A stretch of 64,000 nt of DNA from Gammaproteobacteria bacterium. Its GTDB lineage: Bacteria > Pseudomonadota > Gammaproteobacteria > Steroidobacterales > Rariloculaceae. The notes below the pieces were generated by a model. It saw only the letters and a list, made by a program, of their open reading frames with translations. It was not told where the DNA came from and searched no databases. The stretch lies in NCBI GenBank assembly GCA_017577365.1, contig PKRJ01000010.1, forward strand, positions 13,246 to 77,245. The letters run 5' to 3'. The translations under genes were made by a program, and so were the position numbers. Positions 62,331-64,000 of the stretch are shown here, one piece after another (the first letter of the stretch is position 1; the number at the start of each line of letters is the position of its first letter).

Positions 62331-63077
62331 GTGCGTATCCTTCTTTCGAACGACGACGGTTATCACGCGCAGGGTTTGCGGGCACTCGCCGACGCTCTTG
62401 CCGATCTCGCCGAGCTCACGATCGTCGCTCCGGAGCGAAACCACAGCGGCGCGAGCAATTCGTTGACGCTCGAGACGCCGCTGCGCGTCGAGCAGGTCGG
62501 CCCGAGCATGTTTTACGTCACCGGCACGCCTTCGGATTGCGTGCACATCGCGGTCACCGGACTGCTCGAGCAGGACGCGGACATGGTCGTCTCGGGCATC
62601 AATCACGGCGCGAATCTCGGCGACGACGTGATTTACTCGGGGACGGTGGCTGCCGCGATGGAAGGGCGTTTCCTGGGTTATCCCGCCGTGGCCGTGTCGC
62701 TCGTGCTCGACGGCGGTTATCACTTCACGACCGCGGCGAAGGTCGCGAAGCGGCTGATCAAGCACATGATCGAGCATCCGTTGCCGCCGGATACGATCTT
62801 CAACGTCAACGTGCCGGATTTGCCTTTGGAGGAGATTCGCGGATACGAGATCACGCGGCTCGGCTTCCGTCACAAGTCCGGGCCTGCGATCAAGGCATAC
62901 GACCCGAAACAACGGCCGATCTACTGGATCGGGCCGGCCGGGCCGGGGCAGGACGCGGGGCCCGGCACGGACTTTCACGCCATCGCGAACGGCAAGGTGT
63001 CGATCACGCCGCTCAAGATCGATCTGACGGACCATCGATCGCTGCCGGCGATGCGCGACTGGCTCGAGAAGATGTGA
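62331..63077 (+). CDS. surE: 5'/3'-nucleotidase SurE
   Basis: Stationary-phase survival phosphatase acting on nucleoside monophosphates. The 248 residues begin with ILLSNDDGYHAQGL, in which the two Asp residues bind the metal, then VAPERNHSGASNSLTL, VTGTPSDCVHIA and VVSGINHGANLGDDVIYSGTVAAAMEGRFLGYPAVAVSL. The GTG start at 62331 is set by the N-terminal motif; the frame remains open upstream. The stop overlaps the pcm ATG by 1 nt. The usual truD is not found upstream. Confidence 0.97.
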   Translation: MRILLSNDDGYHAQGLRALADALADLAELTIVAPERNHSGASNSLTLETPLRVEQVGPSMFYVTGTPSDCVHIAVTGLLEQDADMVVSGINHGANLGDDVIYSGTVAAAMEGRFLGYPAVAVSLVLDGGYHFTTAAKVAKRLIKHMIEHPLPPDTIFNVNVPDLPLEEIRGYEITRLGFRHKSGPAIKAYDPKQRPIYWIGPAGPGQDAGPGTDFHAIANGKVSITPLKIDLTDHRSLPAMRDWLEKM

Positions 63078-63754
63078 TGATCGAAAGGGATCTCGCCGGC
63101 ATCGGCATGACTTCGGCGCGCACGCGCGAGCGGCTCGTCGAGCGGCTGCGCGCCGAAGGGATCACGCACGAAGGCGTGCTCGAGCGCATCCGCACCGTGC
63201 CCCGGCACATGTTCGTCGACGAGGCGCTCGCGAGCCGCGCGTACGAGGATACGGCGCTGCCGATCGGCTACGGTCAGACGATCTCGCAGCCGTATATCGT
63301 CGCGCTCATGACCGTCGCGCTGATCACCGATCTCCCGCCGGGCAACCGCTTGCAGAAGGTGCTCGAGATCGGCACGGGCTGCGGATACCAGACGGCGGTG
63401 CTCGCGCCGTTCGTGCAGCACATCTACAGCGTCGAGCGGATTCACCCTCTGTTCAGGCGCGCGCAGGAGAATCTGCGTAAGCTCGGCATCACGAACGTGA
63501 GCCTGCGGCACTCGGACGGCTGGCACGGCTGGCGGAGCCAGGCACCGTTCCAAGGGATCCTGTGCGCGGCCGCGCCGCCGGAGATTCCGCCCGAGCTGCT
63601 CGATCAGCTCGCAGACGGCGGGAGGATCGTGATTCCGGTCGGAGGCCGCGGGCGGCAGCACCTGATCAGCGTGACGCGCGATGGCGACGAGTTTCGGCGA
63701 AAAACGATCGCACCCGTCAGCTTCGTGCCGATGCTCGAAGGTACCGAGACGTGA
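63077..63754 (+). CDS. pcm: Protein-L-isoaspartate O-methyltransferase
   Basis: Repairs isoaspartyl damage in aged proteins using SAM. The 225 residues include RIRTVPRHMFVDEALASRAYEDTALPIGYGQTISQPYIVALM, SAM motif VLEIGTGCGYQTAVLAPFV, and the acidic SVERIHPLFRRAQENLRKLG, ending with GGRGRQHLISVTRDGDEF. Coupled to surE by a 1-nt overlap and to the next gene by 4 nt. surE-pcm is a conserved pair before nlpD-rpoS in this class. Confidence 0.97.
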   Translation: MIERDLAGIGMTSARTRERLVERLRAEGITHEGVLERIRTVPRHMFVDEALASRAYEDTALPIGYGQTISQPYIVALMTVALITDLPPGNRLQKVLEIGTGCGYQTAVLAPFVQHIYSVERIHPLFRRAQENLRKLGITNVSLRHSDGWHGWRSQAPFQGILCAAAPPEIPPELLDQLADGGRIVIPVGGRGRQHLISVTRDGDEFRRKTIAPVSFVPMLEGTET

Positions 63755-64000
63755 GGATTTTTTCGGCGCTATACGATCGCGTCCTCGGGTGGTCACGTCA
63801 TCCGCACGCGCCGCGCTATCTCGCGGCGTTGAGCTTCGCCGAATCGTCGTTCTTCCCCGTCCCGCCCGACGTGATGCTCGCGCCGATGACGCTCGCGACG
63901 CCGCGTCGCGGCTGGTGGTTCGCGCTCATCACGACGCTCGCCTCGGTCGTCGGCGGCATTGCCGGCTATGCGATCGGCTGGTTCGCGCTCGATGCGGTCG
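63751..64000 (+). CDS. YqaA-type (VTT/DedA-like) inner-membrane protein, 5' part
   Basis: The gene runs off the right edge; 83 codons are visible. The GTG start lies in the pcm stop (GTGA). The visible sequence, LAALSFAESSFFPVPPDVMLAPMTLATPRRGWWFALITTLASVVGGIAGYAIGWFALD, has the FAESSFFPVPPDVML motif and G-rich second helix of the YqaA/DedA membrane family. The function is not known in detail. In related genomes this gene lies between pcm and nlpD-rpoS, so those probably follow. Confidence 0.88.
   Translation, partial: MRIFSALYDRVLGWSRHPHAPRYLAALSFAESSFFPVPPDVMLAPMTLATPRRGWWFALITTLASVVGGIAGYAIGWFALDAV

Overview
The window is a GC-rich (roughly two thirds G+C) chromosomal segment from a gammaproteobacterium. 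Evidence for this is the order map-glnD-dapD, rpsB-tsf-pyrH-frr-cdsA-rseP-bamA-skp-lpxD-fabZ-lpxA-lpxB-rnhB-dnaE-accA-tilS-pyrG-kdsA-eno-ftsB and surE-pcm, together with a complete set of genes for an outer membrane (LPS, BamA, Skp, TonB receptor). No rRNA, tRNA, CRISPR array, prophage or transposase gene was seen. The proteins suggest a free-living, probably uncultured high-GC lineage; I cannot name the genus.

Layout. 1-8.8 kb: end of a GCS2-type carboxylate-amine ligase, dusA, a methyltransferase, a cyclase-FHA signalling protein, GTP-dependent pckG (minus strand), a YoaA/DinG helicase and tsaB. 8.9-18.4 kb: a phosphate regulon (phoB, phoR, phoU, then pstS, pstC, pstA, pstB) interrupted by dsbB and a minus-strand dapE. 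18.4-21.6 kb: a TonB-dependent receptor with a long leader and a clear terminator. 21.6-25.7 kb: an accessory island of GNAT, CBS-pair, PRPP-synthetase-like, COG2187 kinase-like and phosphoribosyltransferase genes, families that in mycobacteria belong to dormancy (DosR) responses. 26.1-30 kb: a fused Clp1/Grc3-like polynucleotide kinase and RNase Z-like nuclease, followed by an ABC-F ATPase. 30-37.7 kb (minus): S9 peptidase, EamA transporter, dapD, glnD, map. 37.9-64 kb: the long translation, envelope and lipid A run, then fatty acid, tRNA, CTP, KDO, enolase and division genes, ending in surE, pcm and a partial YqaA-type membrane protein.

Three things stand out. First, three intergenic palindromes (8814-8938, 25811-25924, 42102-42224) share one design: arms of 29-36 nt whose sequence differs from copy to copy but which pair with each other, around a 53-56 nt loop carrying a conserved 12-mer at a fixed offset. 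I know no name for this family, and it is the best candidate for an undescribed element. Second, the 667-residue kinase-nuclease fusion unites activities for a 5' end (phosphorylation) and a 3' end (RNase Z-type cleavage) of RNA in one chain. Third, the isoprenoid genes uppS, dxr, ispD and ispF (and truD) are all missing from their usual slots in otherwise well conserved neighbourhoods; the dxr slot instead holds one of the palindromes. This raises the possibility of a mevalonate pathway or relocated genes.
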